Shown: positions 32,782-44,945, counted from the first letter of the stretch. The stretch is 64,000 bases of DNA from Megascapheus bottae (GCA_024803745.1 JANJXV010000013.1:2232001-2296000), one strand, 5' to 3'. Notes: generated by a model from the letters alone, not told the origin. Made by a program: numbers and translations.

Positions 32782-32782
<1 letters not shown>
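32558..32782 (+). mobile_element. 7SL/tRNA composite SINE
   Basis: Directly follows the preceding SINE; CTGTAATACTAGCTATGCAGG head, TTCAAGTAGTAGAGCACC 3' unit, tail passing into CA repeats. Confidence 0.78.
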
Positions 32783-32833
<51 letters not shown>

Positions 32834-32836
32834 ACA
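32783..32836. repeat. (CA)n microsatellite
   Basis: About 23 CA units, then one TA interruption, at a SINE tail. Confidence 0.95.
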
Positions 32837-33165
32837 ATGCAGATACTGGGCTGAAGCCCCAAGATGATACATGTCTGAGCCTCTCCCAGGGAGATATACT
32901 AATCCCTGACCATAGTTTCCATAAAGCCTTCAGAACACACATGTTTAATGCTATGGAATAAGGTTCAGTATAGACACTTACCATTAGTGGGAGCCTCTAT
33001 TCCTTTTTAGATCTGAGTATATATCACACATCTGTAGAATGAATCAGTGAACTAAGATAATGTCACTTCTGGCTGATAGTCATCTTGTTGATTTCATTTC
33101 TGCTGCCCCCACTGAACTGAAAACACTAGAGTCCAGAATTAGGATTAAGTTCTGGAAAAGATGCC
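32837..33165. other. No recognisable feature
   Basis: Unique-looking sequence without a convincing frame. Confidence 0.3.
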
Positions 33166-33330
33166 TAAGTGACTATCCCAACTCTGCCAAGATTCAAGCC
33201 TCACAACCTCTCTGTCCTTCCTTCCTCAGTTTCTTCCTCTGTAACCATTACCTAAGATGGGTCACAGAGGTTGTGCTTTAAAAAGCACCTGATGAATAGC
33301 AACATTTAATAAGGGATAATTACTGTTACA
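33166..33330 (+). mobile_element. MIR fragment
   Basis: CCTCACAACCTCTCTGTCC, CCTCAGTTTCTTCCTCTGTA and AAAAAGCACCTGATGAATAG follow the MIR order. Confidence 0.6.
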
Positions 33331-33558
33331 TTCAATCATAGAACTGGTAGTTCAACAATGGTCATATCATCAGGCATTGTCCAATATTGAAATAATAGAT
33401 GCTGCCAAAGTTGCATCTGGAATCTGAAAAGAGAAAAATGTTACAATCGATATAGCAATAATAGAGAGTAATGTGACCACTCTTACAGAATTTTCAAGTA
33501 GGTGAGGTATATACACTTCTAAGCTCTCTGCCTGTATATGTGTGTGCATGCACACACA

Positions 33559-33718
33559 CTTGTGCCAGTACTGGGATTTGAACTGACAGCTTTATACTCT
33601 CTCTCTCCCTACCTCTCCCTCCCTTCCCCCCCTCTTCTTTTTTGGTCAAGGCTGATTCTCTGCCACTTGAGCCACACCTCCAGTTCTAGTTTTTTGTTAA
33701 TTGGAGGTACAAGTCTCT
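33559..33718 (-). mobile_element. 7SL/tRNA composite SINE, partial
   Basis: GTGCCAGTACTGGGATTTGA to TTGTTAATTGGAGGTACAAG, with a CT-rich insertion at 33598-33635; the 7SL-like head is missing. Confidence 0.65.
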
Positions 33719-33994
33719 CTTCCTTCCCTTTGTATACTAATATTCCTTTATTTGCCTCATTTTTCACTTCCAAAATATGTATGCAAGATGGAAAGTGTAT
33801 CACATAGAAATGCTATACCCCAGACATGAAAATAATTTTGAAGTTTAAACCTCATGGCCTTTATGGGCTATGATACATGAAGTTCCATTTCCTCATGTGT
33901 AAAATGAGTTTAGAATTTGTCTTCATTGAGATTCTTCAGAGAAACAGACTCAAGATTCACACAGCTGATGTGTGCTATGTGTACATTATACATA

Positions 33995-34062
33995 TTCTCT
34001 CTCCATCTTCCTTCCCTTCCTCTCCTTTCCTTTCCTTCTCCCTCTCCCTCTCTCTCACACTG
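33995..34062. repeat. CT-rich low-complexity tract
   Basis: Imperfect CTTCC/CTCTC run. Confidence 0.7.
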
Positions 34063-34617
34063 ACATGCATCTTATTTGCTGTGTTTCTCTAAAGAATAGT
34101 GATCAGAAGCAAAGTTTCCTTAAGGGTAAAGGTTTCTTTTGTATTTCTTCTTCTTGGCTTCCTTGTTAGTCCTGTATTTTGAGTAGACCTTACTTATTTT
34201 ACTCACTTAGCATTTTCTAAACATTTGGAGTTGCTAGAGGTATTCTTCCAGCTCACAAAGTATAAAGATCACAACTTTATCCTAACTTTATTCCGTCATA
34301 CTAAAATAAATTCTTGATAAAACACTCAAAAAAAGAATAGTGATCATTTGTTTATTAGAGAGAAAATGGATAGAGAGAGAAGATATCGATTTGGAGAAAA
34401 ATTATATGTATGTATTTATGTCTATTTATGTCTCACTATCCATCTAGAGAGAAACAGAGAAAAGGAGTTTAAGGATTTGGTTTTGTGATTTTTTTTTTTG
34501 GTAAGCAAATCTAAAATCTGTAAGACAAATAGGTAGGCTAGGGGTTCAGAAGATGTTGATATTCCTTACATGACTTCAGTCTTTTCCTCTTAATATCTGC
34601 AAAGGAGGTAATGGATC

Positions 34618-34618
<1 letters not shown>
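34063..34618. other. No recognisable feature
   Basis: AT-rich sequence. Confidence 0.3.
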
Positions 34619-34666
<48 letters not shown>

Positions 34667-34678
34667 ACACACACACAC
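34619..34678. repeat. (CA)n microsatellite
   Basis: About 30 CA units with one TA interruption. Confidence 0.95.
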
Positions 34679-34736
34679 CCCAAGAGATTATACAGAGCAA
34701 AGTGATTTCTTCAATGTCTACTGATATAAATGTTAA

Positions 34737-34971
34737 ACACACCAGGTACAGTGAATCACAGCTGAGTAGCTGTAATCCTAGCTACTGTGGTTCAAAGTCA
34801 GCTCAGGCACTAAAAATTCTGAGACTATTATTTCCAATTAATCACCAGAAAACTAGAAGTGCTACTATGGCTCAAGGGGCTAAGGGCAGTTGCCTTGAGC
34901 TGAAGAGCTTATGGACAGCGCCCAGGCCCAGAGTTCAATTTACACTACTGACAAAAAAATTAAATAAATAG
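34737..34971 (+). mobile_element. 7SL/tRNA composite SINE
   Basis: TATAAATGTTAA at 34725-34736 and 34972-34983 is the target duplication. The head is shortened; the 3' unit is intact. Confidence 0.87.
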
Positions 34972-34983
34972 TATAAATGTTAA

Positions 34984-35689
34984 GCTCATCTTCAATACCC
35001 AGACTATTGTTCACAACATCTAACAGAGCTTAGCCATACTGACACATAAAATTAACTAGCACACAATCTTATTACTTACACTCAAGGATGCTATTTAGAT
35101 CGCACTAATTGATCCACAAGAAGTACATTCACTTGTCCAGGTAACTATGTGTATCTTTATCTGTAACTGTGTATTTCTTTACCTGTTTCTTAGCGACAAG
35201 AGATAAGCCAATACAAATAAAAAACTAAACACAGTATCCAACACAATAAATTCCCAAATGACATTTCGTTTGCTTTTAGCAATCATAGTCAGTGACTATC
35301 ATTGGTTTAAATACCAAGAGAAAATTCATTCATTATTTCTCACAAATTGGCTTTTGCTTTACCTTCCTATTTGTGATAACTAAAATTTCAATCTCACACA
35401 ATAGCCTGTTTGCTTAGAATGAAGTGTGATTTTTGTTTTTCTGGGAAAACTAATCTCCAAATGTATATCCTACCAATACATTCTCTAAAGCCAAAATCAA
35501 TCCTTCTAAACTCTGAGTCTGATTTATGCAGTCATTGCACAAACATTTGCAGAGTGCATCCTTTGTGACAGACTTGATAGATAGGAGCTGTATGCATGCA
35601 GAGTTCCACAACACAGCACTAGAACTATTGGAAGTCACTTGGCTCAAAGAAAAAAATGGCAACCCATTATAGCTACTGTTGTTGAAGCC
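34984..35689. other. No recognisable feature
   Basis: Unique-looking AT-rich sequence. Confidence 0.3.
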
Positions 35690-35805
35690 CTACTAAGTTC
35701 CAGGCACATGGGGTCAATTGTGTCCATTTATCTTTCTTTTGACTTTCTGTTGTGGCAATGGCATTTAGAGAAGTTAAGCAGTTTAACCAAGGATTTAAGA
35801 TGCTA
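35690..35805 (+). mobile_element. Possible MIR fragment
   Basis: TAAGTTCCAGGCACATGGGG, then AGAAGTTAAGCAGTTTAACC at MIR-like spacing. Confidence 0.4.
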
Positions 35806-35835
35806 CAAGGACATTGGATTTCCTGTTTGTCTTTT

Positions 35836-36034
35836 TTTTTTTTTTTTTTTTGCCAGTCCTGGGCTTAAGCTCAGGGCCTGAGCACTGTCCATGGACTTTC
35901 TCAAGGCTAGAACTCTACCACTTGAACCTCAGCATCACTTCTGGCTTTTTCTAAGTATATGGTACCAAGGACTCGAACCCGGGTCTTCGTGCATGCTAGG
36001 CAAGCACTCTACCACTAGGCCAAACTCCCAGCCC
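35836..36034 (-). mobile_element. ID-like SINE
   Basis: Long poly-T start; CTCGAACCCGGGTCTTC is a good B-box complement. CCTGTTTGTCTTTTT flanks both sides (35822-35836, 36035-36049). Confidence 0.9.
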
Positions 36035-36384
36035 CCTGTTTGTCTTTTTAACTGCAATTTATGTATGCTTATCTGGTAACTAGTCACAAATAAAAGCAAC
36101 TCTGAAAATAATGGCTGTACCAGAGATTTGTAGAAGCTTCAGTGAGATGCCCCCCTAACCCTGTATTTCTGCAGGGGTGAAGGCAGTCCGGCTTCACAAA
36201 GGTCATGGCGACCTTCTGCTTCCTGTCCAGATTTCATGGGGAAAACATCAGGACTAACAGTTCGCCAGGCTCCTCCTTCACCCCACATCATGCACTGAAT
36301 GCCTCTCTCTTTCTTACCTATCGACCTTGCACACACACTTTCCCCTTTACTGAATTCTATTTCTCTTCTACAAATTCATTTGAA

Positions 36385-36829
36385 CATAATTGACAAATAA
36401 AAATTGCCTACGTGCTAGGTGTCCCACAGAATGAAGATACATGGGCATACTGCCTAATGATTAGCCCCCAAATAATTAGCATATAAATAATTGTCACTTG
36501 GTGCCTGATGAGAACATTGAGATCTGCCCCAGGGAGGACATTTCAAAGGCAGTATGGTCACCATGCTGTGTTCTGTCTCTCCTGCACATGCCAGGCTTGT
36601 CACTGAGAGCAAGAACTATTCAGCAGCATCTGAACATTTCCTCACCTCCCAAACCCTGGAAATCACCAGTGTTCTCTCTTGATTTATATATTGGATGTTT
36701 TCAGGTTCTACAACTGAATATGATCATGCAGTATTTGTCTTTCTGGGTCATCTTCTTTCATTTTGCATAATGTCCCTAAGTTAATTCACATCATCACAAG
36801 GATAAACAATCTCTTTGTTTTAAGGCTAA

Positions 36830-36895
<66 letters not shown>

Positions 36896-36902
36896 GTCTT
36901 TG

Positions 36903-36933
<31 letters not shown>

Positions 36934-36946
36934 GCCTCTCTCTCTG

Positions 36947-36982
<36 letters not shown>

Positions 36983-37060
36983 TCTTCCCATGGGAGAAGT
37001 TATTCCATTTTTTGGCTATTATGAATAATGCCATAATAAAATGTGGTTCCAGTTACATAA
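36385..37060 (-). mobile_element. Old mammalian L1 (L1M type) 3' UTR to ORF2 end
   Basis: AATTGACAAATAAAAATTG, GATGAGAACATTGAGATC, TGGTCACCATGCTGTG and ATCATGCAGTATTTGTC with TTTGCATAATGTCC follow the order of L1M 3' regions in reverse. The TC repeat at 36834-36985 expanded within it, before TTATTCCATTTTTTGGC. Confidence 0.75.
36834..36985. repeat. (TC)n / (TCTG) microsatellite
   Basis: Pure CT for about 55 bases, then a mix of TCTG and TCTC units; 152 bases of polypyrimidine, interrupted by G. Confidence 0.95.
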
Positions 37061-37067
37061 GTTATGT

Positions 37068-37150
37068 AAAGGGTTCCAGTTATATGTCAGGTAATAAGTA
37101 CATTTCCTTTTGAAAGACGACATCCCTTTCCTTGCTTTCTCCCAATATAA
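37068..37150 (-). mobile_element. LINE-1 3' end fragment
   Basis: AGGTAATAAGTACATTTCC and the CCCTTTCCTTGCTTTCTCCC run match the 30016-30165 fragment. Confidence 0.5.
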
Positions 37151-38224
37151 CCAGTTTTAATATGACTGCATTGGAATAACTTAGCTACTAGAAATTTAGT
37201 GAGATGCTTAATAGTTCTGAACCTTATTGACCCCCACGAGTAAACTAGGGTCAACACGGGTGAGGAGGTTGTAGAAGAGATGAAGTGTTAACTCCTGTGT
37301 GTTCCCTGCCATTTGTCAAGTGCCTTAGCTGGGCAGGCTATCTACTGAAGAAAAAAAGCCAACATTTATTATCCCTAAGATGCAGCAGATGCTTCTCTTG
37401 CTCACTTAACAAGAGAAGTCAAACAAATTAGTGAGTTGCTCTCCTCCATGAAGCCATGGATGAACCAGAACAAGAGAACATATGCCTGGAAGAACCCAAG
37501 CTAAGGAGACTCTGCCAGCTTCAAAATGTGACTTCCAAGATCATCCTGGATCTTGTCCCATCCATCCAGCTCAGATGGGAAAAAACACTAGGAGAATGAG
37601 CAGGGGGGTCCTGTGAGAAAAACCTTTTAGACGAATCTGATATTTAGGATTACTAAAAAATAAATACATAAAAAATAGAGACCATATAATCTATATCCTG
37701 TCAGATTACATTAAAATTCTAAATGATTATGTATTTTTAGTCAAAGTGTGTCCTATATAGTATATGTGACATAGCTATACTAACAAGTACGCTATTTGAT
37801 TTAAAAGGCAATTTAACTAGGCAGTTTATATTTTATATAGCAACAGTAGGGCCATTTTCAAACATAGGCCTACAGATAATTAAAAAGAGGCTGGGAAATA
37901 TAGTCCAACTAATTCCCAAGGAGAAATTAATATGAAATTTGTTAAGCAAATAGCAATCTATGCTGTAATTAAGAAGAGCCATTATCATCTTGACTTTTTC
38001 TAGAAATATGCTCTCTCAGTCTGGTTCATCCATGACTCTGTCTGGAAGAGTCCCCTGCTGACTTGTGGGGCTTCTTAGAACAGAAGTTAGGACCCTTCCC
38101 TTGCTTTATACCATGGAAATAATAAAGAACAGGGCATCTCAAGTCTGGCAAATGAAATGCTAGTGAACAAGTCTGATCTCTTTTCCTGGCATCAATAGTT
38201 CTGAATGCTTTTGAGTCTTGGGTC
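37151..38224. other. No recognisable gene or repeat
   Basis: Unique-looking sequence; no open frame worth calling. Confidence 0.35.
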
Positions 38225-38458
38225 TTACTGTTTCTTTTTTTGTTAATGTCAGGGTAATATATAGAGAGATTACAGTTGCATTCATCAGGTAGTGGGTGTA
38301 TTACTTCTCACACATTGATACCCCTTCTCATGGTTTTGTCCCCATTTCCCTCCCCTCACTCCCTCCCAATCATCTTGTTTTCCCCCTTTCCCTTTCCTAT
38401 TTCAAATAAACGAATAAAAGAATGTGCAATGTACCAGGTAACAAAGCAGATACAGTTT
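38225..38458 (-). mobile_element. LINE-1 3' UTR fragment
   Basis: ATAGAGAGATTACAGTTGCA, GGTAGTGGGTGTATTACTTC and the pyrimidine block CCCTCACTCCCTCCCAATC match the 53400-53570 L1 tail. Confidence 0.82.
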
Positions 38459-39466
38459 CTTTAGCAACATACCCAGTGAACTCAAATGCAGTTGGCTAAA
38501 GAATGCATTTAGAGCAAACAGATGGTAAGCTAATAATCAGTCCAACAACTTGAAACGAAGGAGTCCAGATGAGACAGCATAGCAAAGAGGGGTACAGTCC
38601 CACACACCCAAATATCTAGGAACCCCACCTAGAGCATTCACTTCGAATCTTGGTTGCAAAACACCTCTTGGACAACTGAAAAAACAGGCTCACTAACAAG
38701 TCCTTGGTAGTTTATTAAAATAAAATAACAAGTAGACAGTGACACAATGCCAGAGTCATTTATCAAAGTCAGACAGTGCTGGCATAGCCTGCCTTCCATA
38801 TTTATGTCAGGCTTTCAGGGCAGACGGAATGTCCTGCATGGACTCTAACAAGCTGTCTCCTAGGAGGATTTGACTGGAGAAGCTGACAACTGTCGGAGGC
38901 AATTGAAAGAACTTGAGAATTACTCTTTTAAACAAACCCTCTAGTAATGTATGAAATCTCAGTATTCACTGATACTCATTTTGGCAGCCAGCACCTATAA
39001 CTCTTAGGACTGGTAATAAAATTGACAATCTACTTCAGTAGAAGTCACCCAAGTGTTATTAACTTTAACCCAATTGATCTCGACTAGATCACTGTCAGAG
39101 ACATTATGGTTGCAATTGATTTTTCTAGCTCTAAGAGAATTCTCTGCTTACTTATTTTCATTTCTCCAAAGAGGCTTCTTTGTTTCTTTTTCCTTTTTTA
39201 ATCTTGCTTGAAGGCAGCCTTTCTTTCTCCTTGCTAACTTGAATGTGTAAACAGTATGTTTTTAAGCAAAGTATTAAAGGAGGAAAAGCAATGAGACTTC
39301 ACTGCCTCAGAGCTACTCATCCATGCTCATAAACAATCGTAAAAGTGGTTTAAATAAGCACTGAGGTTTTTTTTCATTGTTAATTTGCACTTTATTTAAC
39401 TAATTTTATAATATATGAACTAATGATCTCTGAAGTCTCTCTATAAGGCAATTAAAAATAGCTTTT
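38459..39466. other. No recognisable gene or repeat
   Basis: Unique-looking. A TTTATTAAAATAAAAT word near 38710 could belong to an old LTR, but nothing else supports that. Confidence 0.3.
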
Positions 39467-39575
39467 CACCTGGTGCCAGTGGCTAACACCTGCATGCAGT
39501 TCTAGTATCCTAGGAGGCTAAGGATTGTGGTTCAAAGTCATCCTCAGCACTGAAGTCTGAGAGACTCTTTGTTTC
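39467..39575 (+). mobile_element. 7SL/tRNA composite SINE, 5' half
   Basis: GGTGCCAGTGGCTAACACCT head to TCTGAGAGACTCTTTG; cut off by the following L1 tail. Confidence 0.72.
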
Positions 39576-39770
39576 TTTCTTTTCTTTTAAAAAAATTGAA
39601 ATGTATTGTCAGGGTGAAGTATAGAGAGGTTACAGTTACATTTGTAAGGTAGTAAGTGCATTACTTCTTGAGGTTTGTTACCCTTCCTATGTTATTCCAC
39701 CACTTTCCTTCCACCTACCCCCTCCCAAAAGGTAAAGTTCACTTCCAACAAATAATTTTGTAAATATCAA
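39576..39770 (-). mobile_element. LINE-1 3' UTR fragment
   Basis: Same TATAGAGAGGTTACAGTTAC and GGTAGTAAGTGCATTACTTC words as the other reversed L1 tails. Confidence 0.78.
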
Positions 39771-39829
39771 TGAGGGTATTTTTTAAGAGTTCTACATACT
39801 ATGAATGTGATGCAGTTGTGTGTAGCCTA

Positions 39830-39945
39830 TGGTTTTAAGGTGAAGTGTATCTCGAAGTTCTTATGTTGTGCCCTAGCCTCCAGTGTGATTAGATTTGGAA
39901 ATAGAACCTTTCAAGATATTAAGATTTTAAGACTGGCAAAACTGG
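39830..39945. mobile_element. Possible ancient mammalian repeat
   Basis: TCTTATGTTGTGCCCTAGCC, CCAGTGTGATTAGATTTGG resemble a common old interspersed repeat of mammals (LTR or DNA type not resolved). Confidence 0.35.
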
Positions 39946-39949
39946 GGAA

Positions 39950-40135
39950 AAGGGCCTGACATCTGATTCTAGCTACTCAAGAGATCCAAATGATTACAGT
40001 TTGAAACTGGCCCACAGAAAAGTCTATGAGACTCCATCTCAAAAATAGTAAACAAAAACCAGGGATAGAGGCACGGTTCAAGTTGTAGAGCACCAGACAA
40101 AAGCAAGCAAGGCCGCCCATTCACATCCCATTACT
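39950..40135 (+). mobile_element. 7SL/tRNA composite SINE, degraded
   Basis: CTGATTCTAGCTACTCAAG head and GGCACGGTTCAAGTTGTAGA 3' unit. Confidence 0.6.
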
Positions 40136-40439
40136 ACCAAAACAAAAGGCAGGGAGGGGAGAGGAGGGCAGGGGAGAAAAGTAACCCACCAGAGATAACA
40201 AGAGAGATACCAGGAATGTAAGCCTGGAAGAAAGGAAAAGGCTCCCTGGGGAGCCACAGCAGGAAGCCAATGAGGAAAGTCTTCAGGAGAAAGGAAGTGT
40301 ATAAACACCTTGACCTTGGACTTCCATTGCTGATCTATGAGAAAATATACTTAGCCATGTATCCAGATTTTTGGTATGTGAGAGGAACCAAATCAAGTAA
40401 TACAAGCACCAGTCTGGTCCATCCCTGAAATGTCCTAGT

Positions 40440-40595
40440 ATCATGACCTTGGGTACTATGACCTTAGTCAGTGAAGTGTTTTACACTTCCATGTTATTAT
40501 CTGAACAGTAGGGATGATGATTCTACCACTGAGGATTATTTCCAGGATCCAATAGAACAATAGATGAAATAGAAATAACAAAATACATGAACTAG
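40440..40595 (+). mobile_element. MIR fragment
   Basis: GACCTTAGTCAGTGAAGTG, ATTATCTGAACAGTAGGGAT and AGGATTATTTCCAGGATC resemble the MIR 3' half. Confidence 0.5.
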
Positions 40596-41020
40596 CAACT
40601 GCTACGGAGTACCACAGGACTTTGACAGCAGCAGGCCAAAAAGCTCACGCTATTATCTCAGACAAACCTTTTAGCAATTCATTTTAAACCACTGAAAATC
40701 TGGAGTAAAAAAAAATTGGCCCTTTAACAGCCAGAAATGATACACATGCATGTGAATACCTATTTACAAATACAGTAGAATGGCATACTGTGCCAGCAAA
40801 ACATGTTGATTAAAATGCTTCCTTTAGATGTAAAAGTAGGAAAAATATAAAACAACTCAAATTATGAGAAAGTAACAGGAGAGAGCGGAGGTGGTCTATG
40901 CAAAAACAACCAAAGTCCTGTCCTCACAGCTTTCTTCCTTTTCATGCACTGTATTCAAGTTACATAATCTTTCTCTAACTGTTTAAGGTTCACTAAGGAG
41001 TAAACAAAATGACCTGTGTA
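40596..41020. other. No recognisable feature
   Basis: AT-rich sequence. Confidence 0.3.
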
Positions 41021-41032
41021 TAGAAATAGGAG

Positions 41033-41254
41033 AGTTCTGGGACTGTGAGTTTGACCTAGTGCTAGAGTGATTGCCTCATGCACCAAGACCCAGGTTTGAT
41101 TCCTCTGTCCCATATACATAGAACAAAGCTGGAAATGGTGCTGTAGCTCAAGTGGTAGAGCTCTATCCTTGAAAAGCCTAAGGACAGTGCTCAGGCCCTG
41201 AGTTCAAAGTCCGGGACTGGCAAAGATAAATATATAAACAAGCAAACAAATAAA
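41033..41254 (+). mobile_element. ID-like SINE
   Basis: TAGAAATAGGAG flanks it at 41021-41032 and 41255-41266. The B box is GGTTTGATTCC; the tail has TAAA and CAAA units. Confidence 0.88.
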
Positions 41255-41267
41255 TAGAAATAGGAGC

Positions 41268-41462
41268 TTAATCTTGTAGTCATAGTTACTCAGAGGCTGA
41301 GATCCAGATTATGGCTCAAAACCAAACCCAGGCAAAAAAAATTTAAGAAATTCCATTTTCAGCATAACCAGCACAATAACTGGGCTAGCTGGACAGATGC
41401 CTTAAGTAATAAAACACTAGTTAAACACAGCAAGCCTAAGGCCATGAGTTCAGTATTGACAA
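41268..41462 (+). mobile_element. 7SL/tRNA composite SINE, degraded
   Basis: CTTGTAGTCATAGTTACTCAG head through GGCCATGAGTTCAGTATTG; its tail leads into a purine repeat. Confidence 0.65.
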
Positions 41463-41562
41463 AAAGAAAAGAAAAAGAAGCAGAGACAGAGACAGAGAGA
41501 GACAGAGAGAATAAAGAAAAGAGGAAGGGAGGAAAGGGAGGGAGAGAAGAAGGAAGGGAGGG
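41463..41562. repeat. Purine-rich (GA/AAG/GGGA) tract at a SINE tail
   Basis: About 100 bases almost free of pyrimidines on the + strand. Confidence 0.85.
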
Positions 41563-43079
41563 AATGGTGGTTGTGACTGGTGTGTTGGAATTTCTTGCCC
41601 TGGATTTACCAATAACCTATTTGTACTCCCAAATCATTCTTTCCAAACTCCTGTTTTCTCCTCAAAATATTAGAACTTCCTTCTTTTCTCACAAGCTTCA
41701 GTTTTAAAATAATGAATATTATGGCTCGGTTGCAAGGCTGATAAATAATTCAGGTTTCTTATGTACCTGTGAGATAAAAGTTACAAATCAGGACTAAAAA
41801 ACAAGTTGAACCTGTCTCACCATAAAACTGTTATACAGCAATATGAATAGAATTATGCTATCCCTTGGACGTTTTTCCTTCAGAATATTCGCTTATTGAG
41901 GAAATTCTTGCAGTGATCCTACTATGTGCATGGCCTGAGTCTTGTTGGTGATGTGGTCTGGTCAACGCCGGCAGGCAGTGATGGAACTATAAAAAGGTGA
42001 GGATGTTGGGCTCTGTACAAATGAAGAGAACTGAAACAGTTGTCAGAGAAAGTATTGAGAGGAGGTCAAAGGTGATAGGTTGGATGTGGGAAGCTAGCTT
42101 TATGATCAGAAACAATTCCCAGTGATCCCAGCTCTACTTCCATTTGAAGCTGGTGGGAGAGCAGCAAAACCATTTTGGCCTCTGTCCTGGTGAGGAAATA
42201 AAAACACTTCTGGCTTCCCCGGGCCACACACAATAGAAAAGGTCATTAAAAGTTCTCCAGTACTTAGAATTCCATAAATCCATAACTAGGTGAGAGGTCA
42301 CTGTCAACCAATTGAAACCCTTTCAGTAGATTTTCTACAAAATGGGATCTATTTCATGGGGCTTTTGTATAAATGTAGATGTATGTGTACATTTACATAT
42401 AAATATATTATCTAAGTCATATAATTTATATATATATCGCATATAAATACAATGTATGTCATATATATATGAACACTTTTAAAAGCTCCACAGACACGGG
42501 TCCTCATCATTGCTGACATTTGTTTAAGAGAGAATGGCCGTGAGAAACAATCCACTTTGGTCTGATTTTGCAGCAGATGGCTGCCAGAAATATCAATAGC
42601 AGCAATTTTTCCAGTCATTCTTCAAATCCTGCTTAGGGTTCATTATCACCTTTATTGACTTAGCCCAGCTGCACACATCAGCAGAGCTCTATCATTCTGT
42701 CACCAGGACTCAGCTGTGTAATTTGTGGTTTCCAAAGGAGGAAGGAGGGTGCGGACACAAGACCCAGAAACACAATTGCTAGCCCAGGTTGAGGTCAGCA
42801 TTCTTCCCACATGACCTCTCTCCTGGTTAGACCCTGACAGAGGAAGGGCAGAACCACCTTCATCTGGTCCTTAATCAAGAGGGCACATGTCACTGGAGTT
42901 GGCATCTACAAGCAAGAGAAGAGAGCTTTATCAGTGACTCAGCACGAAGAGCCTTACAGGTTCTCGAGATAGCATAAGGCACAAGAAGAGCAAATAGAAT
43001 TCCTTGCTCATGTTGAGCAAGCGGCACAGTCTTGGCTTTCTAAAGACGTTTTATACACTGCCTTCATTCAAAGGCCAGA
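41563..43079. other. No recognisable gene or repeat
   Basis: Unique-looking, with a TA-rich patch at 42380-42470. No open frame with recognisable content. Confidence 0.35.
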
Positions 43080-43190
43080 GTGGCACATTCTTAGCTGGGT
43101 GACCTTCAGAATGTCATTATGCCTCAATTTTCTCATCTGCAAAATGTTACTTTGGTGAGAATTGTTATTATGAGCGTTTAATTAAAACAG
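43080..43190 (+). mobile_element. MIR fragment
   Basis: CTGGGTGACCTTCAGAATGT, CCTCAATTTTCTCATCTGCA: the conserved MIR 3' words in order. Confidence 0.65.
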
Positions 43191-43224
43191 TATAAATACA
43201 GTTTAATGGAAACAAGAGGTTTGT

Positions 43225-43525
43225 CTTTGTGAAGTTAGTTCTTTTCTCTTTTTTTCCCCCCTTATGGTTTATCTCATGCTGTTAGTGTATGTGATTTTGG
43301 TACCTAGTATATTGTATATACGCTTATTTGTTTGAAATAGGGAAGGGAAGGGGAAAAACAAGATGATTGGGAGGGGTGAGGGGAGAGGTGAGGGAAGGGA
43401 AAAGGGGAGAAAAACATGGGAAAGGGTATCAGTGTTCAAAAAATAATGTACCAACTACCTGATGAGTATAGCTGTAACCTCCCTATACATCACCCTGACA
43501 ATAAAATACAATAAAAAGTATATCA
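43225..43525 (+). mobile_element. LINE-1 3' UTR fragment
   Basis: GATGATTGGGAGGGG-type purine block (43360-43420), ACCTGATGAGTATAGCTGTA and a CCTGACAATAAAATACAATA end, as in the + strand L1 tails. Confidence 0.82.
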
Positions 43526-43679
43526 GTAGGAAATATAAGTGAATGAGATATAATGAAAGGTATAAAGTATATGTACTACAAAATACATATAAAGCTTAGA
43601 GAAATGATGGTGAGCTATATACAGCATGAAATATTAGCATGGATTCTGATTTACATTATCTACTTCATCATAATTATTG

Positions 43680-44065
43680 TGCCTTAAAACAGATTATTTT
43701 TCACTTCTAGAGGTCAGAAGTCCTAGAGTCAAGGTGTCAGCAGAGCTATCCTTCAGCAGATTCCAGAGGCAAACTTGTTTCCACTTTCCAAAAGTCACCT
43801 GTATTCCTTAGCTCATGGCCTCTTCTGTGCATTATTCAGGCCTCTAAATCCATTATATTTTGCCTGTCTCAGAGCTCCATGTCTTCTTAGAAAGACCCTT
43901 GGGATTATATCAGACTGAACACAGCAATCCAACACCCCTGTCACAATCACATCTAAAAAATCCCCTTCCCTATAGAAGGTACTAACCTCACAGGTACTGA
44001 TAACAAAGATGTGAACATCTTTTGGGAGCCACTTTCCTGAATAACCATGTGTTCACATGGGGATT
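43680..44065. mobile_element. Ancient MaLR/LTR-like repeat relic
   Basis: AGAGGTCAGAAGTCCTAGAG, CAAGGTGTCAGCAGAGC, CCTTAGCTCATGGCC, AATCACATCTAAAAAATCCC and GATGTGAACATCTTTTGGG follow the word order of a long-known mammalian repeat that I associate with MaLR-type LTRs. Family name is uncertain. Confidence 0.45.
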
Positions 44066-44860
44066 TTACAGAAAGGAGCTGGGACTTGAGAGGTTACATA
44101 AAGCTCAGAATGCTAGAGGTGGATCCAGGTTAGTATCATGAAACCCAAGTTATTTATTCGAGCTACTGCATGATATGGGAATGGAAAGTTGCAGTTAGCT
44201 TCCCATGAGTCCTACTAAGCTCTAAAATAGCTCTGGGTTACCAAAAGGCTCTAGTAAGACGATGTCTATTTAAAAAATGACTTTAAATCACACTTCATAG
44301 ATCCTACCTGAGGATGTCCAATGAGGGAACCAAGGCCTGGTAAGGCCCACACACCACTTTCCTGAAAGGACCAGAATTTCCTCCCAGAACAATAACTCCT
44401 GTTTTCTGGAAATGATGGACTACACAGTCATTATTAAAGAACTATGCTGGCAGGGATTTTCAAACCATGCTCATGAGGAATACATTTCAGTATTCTCATG
44501 TATATAATCTTTCAAGTACAGAACATAAAGTACATCTATTCAATCTTGTGCTTTATAAACTAAACTTTCTGTGCTTTCAACATGGACAGAGGTTGGATAG
44601 AATTTTGGAGTGCTGCAAAATAACATATGGAAGCATTTAGACTCTCCAGTAAGGAAAGGAGAAGTATTGTCAAGCTCATGATAAAAGTATATCATGGTGA
44701 CTATTCTGCTCAAACGGAACCTACTATTCACAGACTGATAGAAAATGACAGAGAAGTGTTGGGGATATATCTTAATTGTACAACAATTATCTGAAAAGCC
44801 CTTGGTTTATCCACCAGCACTCAGGAAAGAGGAGGAACAGAGGAAGATCAAATCTTTCCT
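44066..44860. other. No recognisable feature
   Basis: Unique-looking sequence. Confidence 0.3.
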
Positions 44861-44945
44861 GGGATTGGAAATGTAGTTCAAGTAGCAGAGATCCTGCCTA
44901 GCAATTCAAAGGCCCTGAGTTTAAAACTTCAGTACTTCCAAAAAA
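44861..44945 (+). mobile_element. SINE 3' half
   Basis: GTAGTTCAAGTAGCAGAG and GGCCCTGAGTTTAAAACTTC; A-rich tail. Confidence 0.55.

Noticed and set aside
33538..33807. 89-codon frame starting MCVHAHT
   Set aside because: Runs through a CA stub and a reversed SINE; a repeat artefact.
31137..34678. Several CA repeats considered as a regularly spaced array
   Set aside because: Spacing is irregular and each is explained by local SINE tails or slippage; not a CRISPR-like array.
36763..37113. 116-codon open frame rich in Leu-Ser repeats
   Set aside because: It is the translation of the TC microsatellite; the mirror frames on the other strand give Arg-Glu repeats.
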